64,000 nt of DNA from Paulinella micropora (lineage: Eukaryota > Cercozoa > Imbricatea > Euglyphida). A model generated the notes under the pieces. The model was not told where the DNA came from and made no database searches. It saw nothing but the letters and a program-made list of their open reading frames with translations. The stretch covers positions 420,801 to 484,800 of the forward strand of contig BJOX01000057.1 in assembly GCA_009731375.1 (NCBI GenBank). Direction: 5' to 3'. The translations under genes were made by a program, and so were the position numbers. Shown here in pieces: positions 1 through 54,670 of the stretch (positions are counted from its first letter, which is position 1; every line of letters begins with the position of its first letter).

Positions 1-10299
<10,299 letters not shown>

Positions 10300-10688
10300 A
10301 ACAAGAAAAAGGCAGGGACATGATCAGAGGCTCAGGCAAAACTTGTCTTGATACAATAAATGAAGAAGCAGAGCTCTGGTTGGAAAAGGCTGGCAAGGGC
10401 GAACCAAACAACCGTTCAAGGAAATATTAAAGCTTGAACTGCCAACCCAACTTCTAAAATAACTTACTAGAGAAGTGAGAATGCGGGACGTACTGTAGAT
10501 AAGGAGAAAGTGATCCATGCTATCAAAGACTGACTAATCACCAACACTACAAGCAACAAATGAAGTAAGCGAAGATGAGCACATGAGTATCGTCCTCATC
10601 AAGTGACAGCACTTGGAAGTCCTTTCCACCCTATCAGGTTGCAGAAAAACCCTAGCGAGGCAAAATTACCGTCACTACACGAAATCAG

Positions 10689-10733
<45 letters not shown>

Positions 10734-10923
10734 NNNNNNNNNNGACAGTAAAATAAAGGAAAGTGTTCAAGATAAGATCAGAAGAGAAAAATTAAGTGCA
10801 CTGCAGAAGAGCTTATTTTTCTCTTCTCTTACGCTTCCCATTCATCCCTAACTAACAGTGGCAGTATTTTCTTTTTTTCTCTTCTTCTTCTTCTTCTTCT
10901 TTTAATTTTTTTTTCACGCAAAC

Positions 10924-10954
<31 letters not shown>

Positions 10955-12344
10955 CTTCTTCTTCTTCTTCTTTTTCTTCTTCTTCTTCTTCTTCTTCTTC
11001 TTCTTCTTCTTCTTCTTTTCTTCTTCTTCTTCTTCTTCTTCTTCTTCTTCTTCTTCTTCTTCTTCTTCTTCTTCTTCTTTTATTTTACGCAAGCACTGTT
11101 TTAATAGAATACTTGCCACTCATAGAGCTGAGTGGGAAGCAGAACTTTCAGAAATAAAATAGAAGAGGTATCAAGAGATACAAAAAGAGCAAGCATGAAG
11201 TGTAAAAAAAAAAAAAAAAAGCAGTCACAGTTTAAGGTCATGCAGAGACCCGATGCAGTTGAGCGTCATGCCGAGGACCTTTTCAAGTTTTACGCAAACA
11301 CTGTTTTAATAAAATACTTGCCACCCGTATTAATAAAATCTGAGTGGGAAGCAGAAGAGATTATGGAATGGAAGTGGTATCGAAGAGATACAATAACGGA
11401 AAACAAAATACCGTCGCGACTTTATTATAATAAGTACTCTGTACCAATGACACGGACGAAGCGCCTCCGCAATGCTTCCAGTCTTGAACCGGCAACCGGT
11501 GCGTCCCCCTCTTCAACTACCGGTCGTTGACTTCTGAACGGGCGCCCGGCGGACTAATCACGCTTATTATTTGAATTCTGAACGGGCGACTAATCAGTAT
11601 CCAAAATCTGAACTGAACACGCAGTACTACCTGATTTCAATTTATATGGTTGACTTTGCCACCCGACAGTGACTCATGATCCGAACTGTGATGTGCCGCC
11701 GCACTGAGCAACTTGTAACAAAATTGAAAGTCACCCGCCGTCCGATTCGGACAGTCGGTGGCACTGGAGAAAACATCCCTCCGACAGCGGCCGCCGCTGA
11801 GTGATCAGTGTGACTTTTCCTGAGTCTTTCTGTCGGAATGAGTTGCTTTCTTTTCAAGTTGAATCTGAGTCAAGGTTCCCGGGTGTTAGAACGGCTCCAA
11901 TACTGAATCACCCGAAGTTTCGGTCGGAAGCCACGGTGACTCTTCAAGAGGCCTTAAGTTCAACTCAACTGATCTTTTTTTTATTACTAACTTCCGAAGT
12001 AATTAATACCAACATTTTCCGAACTGAGCCGCCGTCTATATTGTACGACCCTTACTCACACTGAGGCATATGTCTCTTTACGCCGCCGCAAACTCACCGT
12101 GGCACGGCTTTTATAAAATACTTGCCGAGTCTCTAGTAGTTGGAGCCGTGAGCGGGAAGAGAAAAGGATAACATGGCAGAGTTAACTAAGACATGATGAA
12201 GCGTAAAAAGAAAAAAAAAAGTAATAATAATACTACTACTTGAAATAATGTAGTAGTGGACGATGCAAATTGGGAGAAAGACATTTGNNNNNNNNNNNNN
12301 NNNNNNNNNNNNNNNNNNNNNNNNNNNNNNNNNNNNNNNNNNNN

Positions 12345-12378
<34 letters not shown>

Positions 12379-12865
12379 AAAAGAAAGACTAATATTAATA
12401 AAAAAGGGAAAAGAAAGACTAAATTATTAATAAGGGTACTCTTTTATTAACAATAAAACTTGCAACTATTAATGCGACTCTGCCAGACATGTCCACCGTT
12501 CAACTCGTGGGGATGAGTGGGAAGATCAAGTAACTTATGAGAAGGAAGGTGGTAAAAAAAAGATGACTCGACAGAGTCAAAACGGGTAGAAAATGAAGGG
12601 AAAGCAGAAAGAGATCATGATGATTTACGCAAACACTTTTATTGATTATGCAGAACATGCTAGAAACTCGACGGGATGAGTAGGAAGCGTAAGAATGAAA
12701 ATGCAAGAAGGTCAGAGGTGACACCTAGAGGCAAAAATACTGACTTGATAATATTATATTATTCGATTTAGTGTAGACGGTGAAGAAAGAGTGCGTTGAA
12801 GCAACAGGTGGACTGCGGAGGTTACTAGGAAAGAAAGAAGAAAGAAAGAAGAAAGTGTGTTGTTG
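10300..12865. other. Convergent intergenic region, AT-rich, with degenerate ~70-base repeats
   Basis: This lies between the 3' ends of the carboxypeptidase and the - strand receptor gene. I see no gene. It holds a poly-C/gap at 10690-10743, (TTC)n at 10875-11080, and at least five degenerate copies of a unit like 'ttacgcaaacactgttttaa...aatacttgcca...gagtgggaagcagaag' (near 11083, 11286, 12107, 12440 and 12622). A gap with poly-A is at 12288-12380. A tRNA-like box pair on the - strand at 11478-11523 is treated under findings. Confidence 0.6.
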
Positions 12866-30954
<18,089 letters not shown>

Positions 30955-31339
30955 GCCCTGACTGTTTACGTTTGCTGCCCCTCCAATTTTTGAATGTAAC
31001 ATATCTCCCGCTCCTGGTGCCACTCTTTTAAAAATGGGCGGATGGCGTAATTATATGAATTTACACTTATCCGTGCTGTGGAAAATAAAAAGTCCCTGCC
31101 CTCTTTATTTCGAGTTTCGCGGACATGTGATCACCTATCTTTGCTGGTCTCGATGAAAAATATTGAACTTTTTCTACCTGTGACAGACATGTCGGAGCAT
31201 TGGCAGAGTGCTCGTGTGAGGGCTGAAGTGGATGTTCTGTGGGACCTTTTATTTCCCTTGAGATTGAGCTTCTACACCTCCAAAAACAAAAAGCAAACTT
31301 CTGAAGTCCAACCTCCGAAATTCTTACCGGGTGACCTTT

Positions 31340-31406
<67 letters not shown>

Positions 31407-31443
31407 CTCACACTCTCTCTCTCTCTCTCTCACTCGCTCTCTC

Positions 31444-31474
<31 letters not shown>

Positions 31475-32074
31475 CTTCTTCTTCTTCTTCTTCTTCTTCT
31501 TCTTCTTCTTCTTCTTCTTCTTCTTCTTCTTCTTCTTCTTCTTCTTCTTCTTCTTCTTCTTCTTCTTCTTCTTCTTCTTCTTCTTCTCTTTTATTGAGAG
31601 AACAATTTTACAATTGGACTCAGGGACCGTCCACGTGAAAATTATAGCTAGTAAGTTATACCTTTATCAAAGGTGGAAACCTAGTTATTCAATTGAGCGT
31701 ATTAAGGAAGATGTTAATATTAAATTATAAATTAATATTCAGCGGCTCAGTATTAATATTGTAGTATAGTTACTAAAATTAGTATTTTTGCTTAGATATT
31801 GCGCGGCGATATATATTATTATGTTATGTTATGGATATATGTAATTGTAAAGGTGTAGTCGTTTGTGTGGCGCCCCCCCCCCCCCCCCCCTTTTTTTTTT
31901 TTTTTTNNNNNNNNNNNNNNNNNNNNNNNNNNNNNNNNNNNNNNNNNNNNNNNNNNNNNNNNNNNNNNNNNNNNNNNNNNNNNNNNNNNNNNNNNNNNNN
32001 TTTCCCCCCCCCCCCCCCCCCCCCTCTCTCTCTCTCTATCTATCTATCTATCTCTCTCTCTGTCTCTCTCTCTC

Positions 32075-32115
<41 letters not shown>

Positions 32116-32179
32116 CTCGCTCTCGCTCTCTCTCTCTCTCTCTCTTTCTTTCTCTCTCTCATCTCTCATCTCTCTCTCA

Positions 32180-32239
<60 letters not shown>

Positions 32240-32271
32240 AGGTGTGTGTGTGTGTGTGTGTGTGCGTGCGT

Positions 32272-32306
<35 letters not shown>

Positions 32307-32446
32307 GTACATATATACATATATACATATTATATATATGTATATATACATATATATATTATATATATGTATATATATGTATTTGTATATTATATATATA
32401 TATATGTATATGTGTGTGTGTGTGTGTGTATGTGTGTGTATGTGTG

Positions 32447-32495
<49 letters not shown>

Positions 32496-32520
32496 TTTTG
32501 TGTGTGTGTGTGTGTGTGTG

Positions 32521-32554
<34 letters not shown>

Positions 32555-32569
32555 AAGAGAAAGAGGAAG

Positions 32570-32624
<55 letters not shown>

Positions 32625-32860
32625 GAGAGAGAGGACGAGAAAGAGAAAGAGAAAGAGAAAAAGAGAAAGAGAAAGAGAAAAGAGGAGAAGAAAGATATAT
32701 ATATTATTATATGTACATATATATAGAGAGAGAGAGAGTATGTATTTAAATATATATAGAGTATATGTTTTTAATTTTATATATATATAGAGAGAGAGAG
32801 AGGGTTAGAGAGAGAGAGAGGGTTAGAGAGAGAGAGAGAGAGATCAAGAGAAAGAGGAAG

Positions 32861-32891
<31 letters not shown>

Positions 32892-32909
32892 CAGAGAGAG
32901 AGAGAAGCG

Positions 32910-32956
<47 letters not shown>

Positions 32957-33143
32957 GAGAGAGAAAGAGAGAGAGAAAGAGAAAGAGGAAGAGAAAGAGA
33001 AAGAGAAAGAGAAAAAGAGAAAGAGAAAAAGAGAAAGAGAAAAGAGGAGAAGAACGATATATGTATATATATATACATGTATATATATAGAGAGAGAGAG
33101 AGTATATGTATTTAATAATATTTCTAGAGTATATGTTTTTAAT

Positions 33144-33174
<31 letters not shown>

Positions 33175-33434
33175 GTTGAGAGAGAGAGAGAGAGGTTGAG
33201 AGAGATCGAGAGAGAGAGAGGGAGAGAGAGAGAGAGAGAGGGGGGGAGGGAGGGAGGGAGAGAGAGAATATGTATTTAATAATATATAAAGAGAGAAAGA
33301 GGAGATAGAAAGAAAAGGGGGATAGAATAAGAAAGAGAAAGAGAAAAGAGAAATAGAAAAAACAAGGATGATTATGATGTATAAATATAGTAAGAATACA
33401 GGGTAGAATATGTAACAGTGGAAGTATGGTGAGT

Positions 33435-33512
<78 letters not shown>

Positions 33513-34184
33513 NNNNNNNNNNNNNNNNNNNNNNNNNNNNNNNNNNNNNNNNNNNNNNNNNNNNNNNNNNNNNNNNNNNNNNNNNNNNNNNNNNNNNNNN
33601 NNNNNNNNNNNNNNNNNNNNNNNNNNNNNNNNNNNNNNNNNNNNNNNNNNNNNNNNNNNNNNNNNNNNNNNNNNNNNNNNNNNNNNNNNNNNNNNNNNNN
33701 NNNNNNNNNNNNNNNNNNNNNNNNNNNNNNNNNNNNNNNNNNNNNNNNNNNNNNNNNNNNNNNNNNNNNNNNNNNNNNNNNNNNNNNNNNNNNNNNNNNN
33801 NNNNNNNNNNNNNNNNNNNNNNNNNNNNNNNNNNNNNNNNNNNNNNNNNNNNNNNNNNNNNNNNNNNNNNNNNNNNNNNNNNNNNNNNNNNNNNNNNNNN
33901 NNNNNNNNNNNNNNNNNNNNNNNNNNNNNNNNNNNNNNNNNNNNNNNNNNNNNNNNNNNNNNNNNNNNNNNNNNNNNNNNNNNNNNNNNNNNNNNNNNNN
34001 NNNNNNNNNNNNNNNNNNNNNNNNNNNNNNNNNNNNNNNNNNNNNNNNNNNNNNNNNNNNNNNNNNNNNNNNNNNNNNNNNNNNNNNNNNNNNNNNNNNN
34101 NNNNNNNNNNNNNNNNNNNNNNNNNNNNNNNNNNNNNNNNNNNNNNNNNNNNNNNNNNNNNNNNNNNNNNNNNNNNNNNNNNNN

Positions 34185-34259
<75 letters not shown>

Positions 34260-34561
34260 GCGCACACGCACACATGCACATCCTCCTCCCCCTTCTCCTC
34301 CTCGTCTTCTCTCTGTGTACACACCATTCAGAAAATGTACAGAATTTATATGTAGACATCACTTACACATATGCTATCATACACATCCTATCACTTCAAT
34401 CTTGTCATGTCACATCATGTCACATCATGTCATATCATATATATTATATCACATATCATATATCACATCATATCACATCATATCGCATCTCACATCGCAC
34501 ATCACATCACATCACCATCATATCACCATCACATCACATCACATCACATCACGTGACAGAG
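30955..34561. other. Divergent intergenic region between receptor and ZPR1 genes
   Basis: At 30955-31330 is unique sequence that should include the receptor gene's promoter; I see no defined element. At 31340-31590 are CT, AC and (TTC)n. At 31600-31870 is AT-rich unique DNA. Then come poly-C/T around a gap (31907-32000), CT, TA, GT and GA repeats to 33512, a 672-base gap (33513-34184), CT and AC repeats and (CACAT)n up to the first ZPR1-side exon. A GA/TA block at about 32520-32760 is partly duplicated at 32780-33115. Confidence 0.65.
33513..34184. other. Assembly gap
   Basis: 672 unresolved bases between (GA)n and (CT)n. The change of strand composition across the gap suggests an unresolved inverted microsatellite. 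Confidence 0.99.
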
Positions 34562-35852
34562 GGGCAGGAGCAGGTGTGGAAGCGTAAGGACGGCTCCAAA
34601 GCAAAAGTGCGCCTTCTGACACTCAACAAAGGCAAGTACATACACACAAAAACACGCTCTATGCATGCATGCATATATACATACATACATACATACATAC
34701 ATACATACATACATACATACATGCTACAAGACATATACATAGACATACATACATACATACCTACATACATACATACATACATACATGCATACATACATAC
34801 ATACATACATACATACATACATACATAACATACATAACATACATAACATACATACATACATAACATACATACATAACATACATACATAACATAACATACA
34901 TACATACATACATACATACATACATACATACATACATACATACATACACGCATACATACACACATACATATGCATACATATACATACATACATACATACA
35001 TACATACATACAGACATACATATACATACATACATTTACATACATACATATACATACATATACATACATACATACACATACATACATACATACATACATA
35101 CATACATACATACACACATACATACATACATACATGCATACATACATACATACATACATAACATACATACATACATACATACATACATACATACATACAT
35201 ACATACAGATCGGCGGCGCGTGATCTTCAGCGTGTGCGAGTTGCAGGTGTATCTGTATCTATGTATGTATGTATGTATGTATGTATCTATGTATGTATCT
35301 ATGTATGTATCTATGTATCTATGTATGTATCTATGAATGTATCTATGTATGTATGTATATGTATGTATGTATATGTATGTATGTATGCATGTATGTATGT
35401 ATGTATGTATGTATGCATGTATGTATGTATGTATGTATCTATGTATATATGTATCTATGTATCTATGTATGTAGGTAGGTAGGTAGGTAGGTAGGTAATG
35501 TATGTATGTAATGTATGTATGTATGTATGTATGTATGTATGTATGTGTGTATGTATGTATGTATATCTGTATGTATGTATGTATGTATGTATGTATGTAT
35601 GCATGTTTGTTATGTTATGTCATGTGTGCAGCATGGACAGGACGCACGCCGTGACGTGCAGGCTGAGAGCACTCTATCTCACTCTACATACACACATACA
35701 TACATACATACATACATACATACATACATGCATACATATATACATACATACATACATACATATATACATACATACATGCATACATACATACATACATACA
35801 TACATACATACTACTACTTCTACTACTACTACTACTTGCTACTACTACTTGT

Positions 35853-35936
<84 letters not shown>

Positions 35937-35944
35937 CGCTACCG

Positions 35945-35976
<32 letters not shown>

Positions 35977-36032
35977 GCATACATACACGTACATAACACA
36001 CACACACACACACACGTACATACATACATACA

Positions 36033-36063
<31 letters not shown>

Positions 36064-36445
36064 CATACATACGTACATACACACACACACACACAAACAT
36101 ACATACATACATACATACATACATACATACGTACGTACGTACTTATATACATACATACATAGATACATACATACATAACATACATACATACATACATACA
36201 TACAGACATACATACATACATACATACATACATACATACATACATACCTGCAACTCGTACCCGCTGAATATCACTGTATGTTACGTTATGTATGTTATGT
36301 TATGTTATGTTATGTTATGTTATGTTACGTTATGTCATGTTATGTTACGTCATGTCTGCAGGATGGGCACGACGCCGACATGCAGGCTGTGCACTCAATC
36401 GCGCTCTCCAAACTTGGACCTGTACTGCTACTACTACAACTACTA

Positions 36446-36488
<43 letters not shown>

Positions 36489-36489
36489 G

Positions 36490-36527
<38 letters not shown>

Positions 36528-36592
36528 TTCTACTTCTACTTCTACTCCTACTCCTACTCCTACTTCTACTTCTACTTCTACTTCTACTTCTG

Positions 36593-36647
<55 letters not shown>

Positions 36648-36860
36648 CACTGCTGCTGCATCTTCTTCTTCTTCTTCTTCTTCTTCTTCTTCTTCTTCTT
36701 CTTCTTCTTCTTCTTCTTCTTCTTCTTCTTCTTCTTCTTCTTCTTCTTCTTCTTCTCCTCCTCCTCCTCCTCCTCCTCCTCCTCCTCCTCCTCCTCCTCC
36801 CTTTCCTCTCTCTATCTTTGTATCTATATTTGTGTATCAGTCTGTCTGTCTGTCTGTCTG

Positions 36861-36891
<31 letters not shown>

Positions 36892-36922
36892 GTCTCTCTC
36901 TCTGTCTCTCTCTCTGTCTCTC

Positions 36923-36978
<56 letters not shown>

Positions 36979-37530
36979 TATGTGTGTGTGTTTGTGTGTC
37001 TGTCTCTTTATATATTACATATGAAGTCTGTCTTGTCCCCCCATGTCCGCCTGTTTTGTCTGCTGTGTGTATCTCTGCAGGGTGTATCCTTCGTGGAGTG
37101 GTTTGTGCAGTCCGTGCTAAATGTCTTGTCTGCTCTGTCTCAGCGCTTGTCGTTTGTGGAGTGGTCTGTGCATGCCGTTCGTCTTGTCTTGTGTGTCTCA
37201 GGGCTTGTCCTTTGTGGAGTGGTTTGTGCATGCCGTTCGTTTTGTCTGTCTGGTCTGTCTCAGGGCTTGACGTTTGTGGAGTGGTTTGTCCATGCCGTGC
37301 GGCTTCCCGCCGGGGCCACCGCAGCCGCGAAAAGCACACAAGTACACATGCATGCATGCATATTATGTGGAGAGAAACACATATACGTACATACCTATAC
37401 TTACATACATACACATGCACCTTTATATAGGCATATACACATAAATGCAGGCAAACAACTGCTTACATGTTTTTGTTTGCTTGTGTTGTGCTAGTCCTGG
37501 ACGCAGCTGAATGCCGATTTGTTCCGGCAG
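34562..37530 (+). CDS. Unidentified exons in phase with ZPR1 (N-terminal extension or separate gene)
   Basis: Five exons join in phase: 34562-34631, 35209-35246, 36362-36421, 37264-37341, 37495-37530, and then run in phase into the exon at 37787. The encoded pieces include VWKRKDGSKAKVRLLTLNK, RRRVIFSVCELQ, ADMQAVHSIALSKLGP, FVEWFVHAVRLPAGATAAAK and SWTQLNADLFRQ. I do not recognise the domain. The first intron has a GC donor (AAAG|GCAAGT). The start of translation is not visible and may lie in or before the gap at 33513-34184. Known ZPR1 proteins begin near the first zinc finger, so this is either an unusual extension or a neighbouring gene whose last exon I cannot separate. Confidence 0.6.
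35631..35690 (+). repeat. Decayed copy of the exon 36362-36421 acceptor edge
   Basis: gtgcag|catggacaggacgcac and the following gacgtgcaggctga match the start of the exon at 36362 (ctgcag|gatgggcacgacgcc...gacatgcaggctgt). The copy lies about 730 bases upstream in the same intron, separated by ACAT and ACT repeats. Confidence 0.7.
36422..37063. repeat. (ACT)n, (TTC)n, (TCC)n and (CT)n block
   Basis: Serial trinucleotide arrays: ACT to about 36650, TTC at 36661-36755, TCC at 36756-36800, then CT and TGTC repeats to 36980. The order passes through single-base changes of the unit. Confidence 0.8.
37064..37263 (+). repeat. Three tandem decoy copies of the FVEWFVHAV exon start
   Basis: Units of about 60 bases beginning at 37081, 37144 and 37204 repeat the acceptor and first ~45 bases of the exon at 37264 (CAG then GGCTTG.CGTTTGTGGAGTGG). 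Each copy keeps a CAG acceptor and a readable FVEW. The fourth and complete copy at 37264 continues to the Ala-rich end and a donor. Confidence 0.88.
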
Positions 37531-37539
37531 GTCCTCCAC

Positions 37540-37775
37540 TGTTGCCATTATGCCCCTCATTGTTGCCATTATGCCCTCACTGTTGCCATCATGCCCCTCA
37601 CTGTTGCCATTATGCCCCTCATTGTTGCCATTATGTCCCTCATTGTTGCCATTATGCCCTCACTGTTGCCATTATGTCCCTCACTGTTGCCATCATGCCC
37701 CTCGCTGTTGCCATTATGCTCCCTCCATTGCCTCACTATTGCCCATCTGCTCCCCTATTGCTTGACTGTGATCTC
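37540..37775. repeat. 'CCTCACTGTTGCCATTATGC' minisatellite
   Basis: About ten units of roughly 20 bases between two exons. The core CTCACTRTTGCC is shared with minisatellites at 27005-27370 and, reversed, 24295-24490. Confidence 0.8.
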
Positions 37776-37786
37776 CTTTGCGGCAG

Positions 37787-50857
<13,071 letters not shown>

Positions 50858-51024
50858 GTCACACACAACATGCCTACCTGCCCATCTGTCTGTCTGTCTA
50901 CCACTACCTGCCGCCTGAGGAACAGGCCCTCGTCGACGCCGCAGATACCACACAACATGCCTAGCTGTCTACCTGTCTATCTATCTATCTAACTATCTAT
51001 CTGTCTATCTGTCTATCTATCTAC

Positions 51025-51077
<53 letters not shown>

Positions 51078-51119
51078 CATTCGTTTATCCATCCATCTAT
51101 CTATCCATCCATCTATCCG

Positions 51120-51182
<63 letters not shown>

Positions 51183-51237
51183 GTCTATCTATCTATCTAT
51201 CTATCTATCTGTTTATCTATCTGTTTATCTATCTATT

Positions 51238-51310
<73 letters not shown>

Positions 51311-51317
51311 CTCTTTC

Positions 51318-51906
51318 ATCAGTTGATCTCATCACTTACTCCAAGGAGTGAACCAAGGCCACTTGAGGTGTCACTGACCCTCCCTTGGGCTTGGTTTTTG
51401 AAATGGGTGCCATCTGTCGACAGACAGAGAATTAGGGGATGGTGTGGGTGTGCTGGGCCCGTGGTGGGGTGCCTTATGTGTGCCTAGCCATACGCCTATA
51501 AGTCACATGCCGAAATAGCGACGGGAAGCACAATCCTGTTCCCTCAGGGTGCCCTTTCTCGCTTGTTGAGCCCGGAATAAAACCCACAGTGCTCTGTCGG
51601 TTTATACTAGACTGTCGAACAGTCTCGAAACTCCATCTGCTTACTGGGTCCTCTGTAATGGAGGTGGGAGCTCGTTCTGCAAGGGGCGCTTATGGAACGA
51701 GCCCTGGCCCCGCCTGGTACTAGGGAGCTTTGGTATCGCCTGTATCAGTCCCTTCCGTGCAAACATCACGGCTTAGCTCGTGCAAACATCACGGCTTAGC
51801 TCGTGCAAACATCACGGCTTAGCTGGGCATCGGGTTAACTTTACCCACAGACTTCCTTGGTTGACGAAATCAGAAGCTCCTTTTTTCTGACATTAGTCGA
51901 TATCTC

Positions 51907-51907
<1 letters not shown>
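51318..51907 (+). mobile_element. Family A retroposon 3' end, longer copy
   Basis: From about 51460 it is the reverse-complement counterpart of 2752-3152, with the same 3' terminus followed by (CTAT)n. The upstream 140 bases (51318-51459) are present only here. A 23-base unit (cgtgcaaacatcacggctta) is triplicated at 51758-51823, but single in the other copy. Confidence 0.75.
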
Positions 51908-51941
<34 letters not shown>

Positions 51942-51993
51942 CATCTGTCTATCTATCTATCTATCTAATCTATCTAATCTATCTATCCATCTA

Positions 51994-52040
<47 letters not shown>

Positions 52041-52045
52041 GATCT

Positions 52046-52146
<101 letters not shown>

Positions 52147-52167
52147 GGATCTATCTCGGACCACTAC

Positions 52168-52227
<60 letters not shown>

Positions 52228-52460
52228 NNNNNNNNNNGATAAGTAATATGTAATCAAATGAATCTAAACAGAACAAGAAAGTAAAGAGATGATGAGTAGA
52301 CAAGCCTTGCGTTGCACAGGCGACGAGAACCGCGCGCTGCCCGGCAAGCAACCAGAGCCTGGTCACACACTACCCAACACAACTACCGATCTACCTACCT
52401 ACCGAACTACCTACCTACCTGCCCACTTACCTACCAACCTACCTACCTCCACCTATCTAC

Positions 52461-52540
<80 letters not shown>

Positions 52541-52542
<2 letters not shown>

Positions 52543-52954
52543 CCTTACGAAGATCTTTCGGGCCTCCTCGAAAAGAAGAGTCCAAAAGCGCACGTCCATC
52601 CGGACTACAAGTCGCAACCCGGCATTATCAACCTGGATTCCACCCACTGTGTTGACGCCGAGAAATACTCCCATTTCGTCCATCGGACAAGAAGTGCCCC
52701 GAAAGAACCAACCGAAAGAAGAAAACGCCTGGTATTGCCATCAACACCAAGCGAATGGAAAGGCATTGAAGAAGAACTCCAATCCTCCCCACTCTCCATT
52801 CCTAGATCGCCTTTTTCTTCAACGTCCTCCTCTTCTTTTTTCGAGAACACAGTCTACCCGTGATTCCCATCCCGGACACATGCACAGTACACAAATTACT
52901 GTTTGATGTGAAACTGCGTTCCTTTGCAAGGACTACATTCCTTGGCGACATCTC

Positions 52955-52966
<12 letters not shown>
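52541..52966 (+). mobile_element. Family B retroposon 3' end with a protein C-terminus
   Basis: A frame open from the upstream CTAT repeat encodes about 105 residues of normal composition (LLEKKSPKAHVHPDYK...) to a TGA at 52861-52863, followed by about 100 bases of 3' sequence ending CGACATCTCATCTATC and (CTAT)n. The last 115 bases recur at 41515-41630. I take it as the 3' end of a truncated non-LTR retrotransposon; the protein piece is not one I recognise. Confidence 0.65.
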
Positions 52967-53019
<53 letters not shown>

Positions 53020-53154
53020 CCTATCTACCTATCTATCTATCTATCTATCTACCTACCTACCTACCTACCTATCTTTCTATTTATCTATCTATTCGCCCAT
53101 CCATCCATCCACCAATCTCTGCATACTATCTGTGATGTGCTGTGTGGTGTGCAG

Positions 53155-53275
53155 GTCACGCTTCCTATGAAATGCACCCTACTCCTTACCAGCCGCCCGT
53201 GGGCTACATGCCCGACAACCTACCCAAGACTGCCAACTTCCCCTCAACACCCTGCGTAGACCCCAACCCCACCAG
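53155..53275 (+). CDS. Proline-rich exon after ZPR1, in phase
   Basis: Exon between CAG and GTGCGC encoding about 40 residues rich in P, N and Y ([18 protein letters not shown]). It is in phase with the ZPR1 exon ending 50857 and with the exon at 54376. It is not part of the conserved ZPR1 core. A donor-edge copy (tccaaccccaccag) at 54040-54053 supports that this is a true exon end. It could be the ZPR1 C-terminal tail or a linker to the cyclophilin. Confidence 0.7.
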
Positions 53276-53518
53276 GTGCGCCAGCATGGATAGACGTATG
53301 TATGTATGTATGTTTGTATGTATGTTTGTATGTATTTATGTATGTAATGTACGTATGTATGTATGTATGTATGTATGCATGTATGTATGTATGTATGTAT
53401 GTATGTAATGTACGTATGTAATGTATGTATGTAATGTATGTATGTAATGTATGTATGTAATGTATGTATGTAATGTATGTATGCAATTTATGTATGCAAT
53501 TTATGTATGCCATGTATG

Positions 53519-53549
<31 letters not shown>

Positions 53550-54060
53550 TGTATGTATGTAATGTATGTAATGTATGTAATGTATGTAATGTATGTATGT
53601 ATGTAATGTATGTATCCAATGTATGTATGTAATGTATGTATGTAATGTATGTATGTATGTATGTATGTATGTATGTATGTATGCATGTATGTATGCATGC
53701 ATGCATGCATGCATGCATGTATGTATGTATGTATGTGTGTATGTATGTGTGTATGTATGTATGTATGTATGTATGTATGTGTGTATGTGTGTATGTATGT
53801 ATGTGTGTAACCTCCCCTCCCCTCTACCCCCTTCATCCACCTCCCCTCTACCCCCTCCATCGACTCCCNNNNNNNNNNNNNNNNNNNNNNNNNNNNNNNN
53901 NNNNNNNNNNNNNNNNNNNNNNNNNNNNNNNNNNNNNNNNNNNNNNNNNNNNNNNNNNNNNNNNNNNNNNNNNNNNNNNNNNNNNNNNNNNNNCCCCTCT
54001 ACCCCCTCCATTCACCTCCCCTCTACCCCCTCCATCCACTCCAACCCCACCAGATGAGTC

Positions 54061-54106
<46 letters not shown>

Positions 54107-54375
54107 TACATATATGTATATATAATATATATATATATATGTACGTATATATATACATATATATATAAAAATATATATATATATATTCATGTATGTATGT
54201 ATGTATGTATGTATGTATGTATGCATGTATGTATGCATGCATGCATGCATGTATGCATGCATGTATGTATGTATGTATGTATGCATGTATGCATGCACGC
54301 TTGCATGTGCATGCATGTATGCATGCATGTATGTATGTATGTATGTATGTATGTATGTATGTATGTATGTATCAG
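53276..54375. repeat. (ATGT)n, C/T-rich gap region, (TA)n
   Basis: ATGT and GTAATGT repeats, CCCCTCTACCCCCTCCAT units around a gap (53869-53993), TA repeats, then ATGT/ATGC repeats up to the next exon. Confidence 0.8.
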
Positions 54376-54416
54376 AGGTGCCACCGCCGACCCGAGAATG
54401 GCCCCGGCCGGTGAGA

Positions 54417-54474
<58 letters not shown>

Positions 54475-54475
54475 C

Positions 54476-54522
<47 letters not shown>

Positions 54523-54629
54523 TCTCTTTCTCTCTCTCTCTCTCTCTTGCGCGCGCGCGCGCGCGCGCGCGCCGCGCTCTCTCGCTCTCTCTCGCTCTCT
54601 CGCTCTCTCTCGCTCTCTCGCTCGCTCTC

Positions 54630-54670
<41 letters not shown>

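Noticed and set aside
31078-31638. 186-codon + strand frame starting MENKKSLPSL
   Set aside because: The first part has normal composition, but no family is recognised and the rest is CT and TTC repeat. It lies in the upstream region of the receptor gene; evidence is too weak for a gene call.
34549-35204. Long - strand frames encoding [12 protein letters not shown] proteins (also at 9603, 13129, 16909, 28258 and elsewhere)
   Set aside because: They are translations of (ATGT)n/(ACAT)n in introns, overlap in several frames on both strands, and carry no other sequence.
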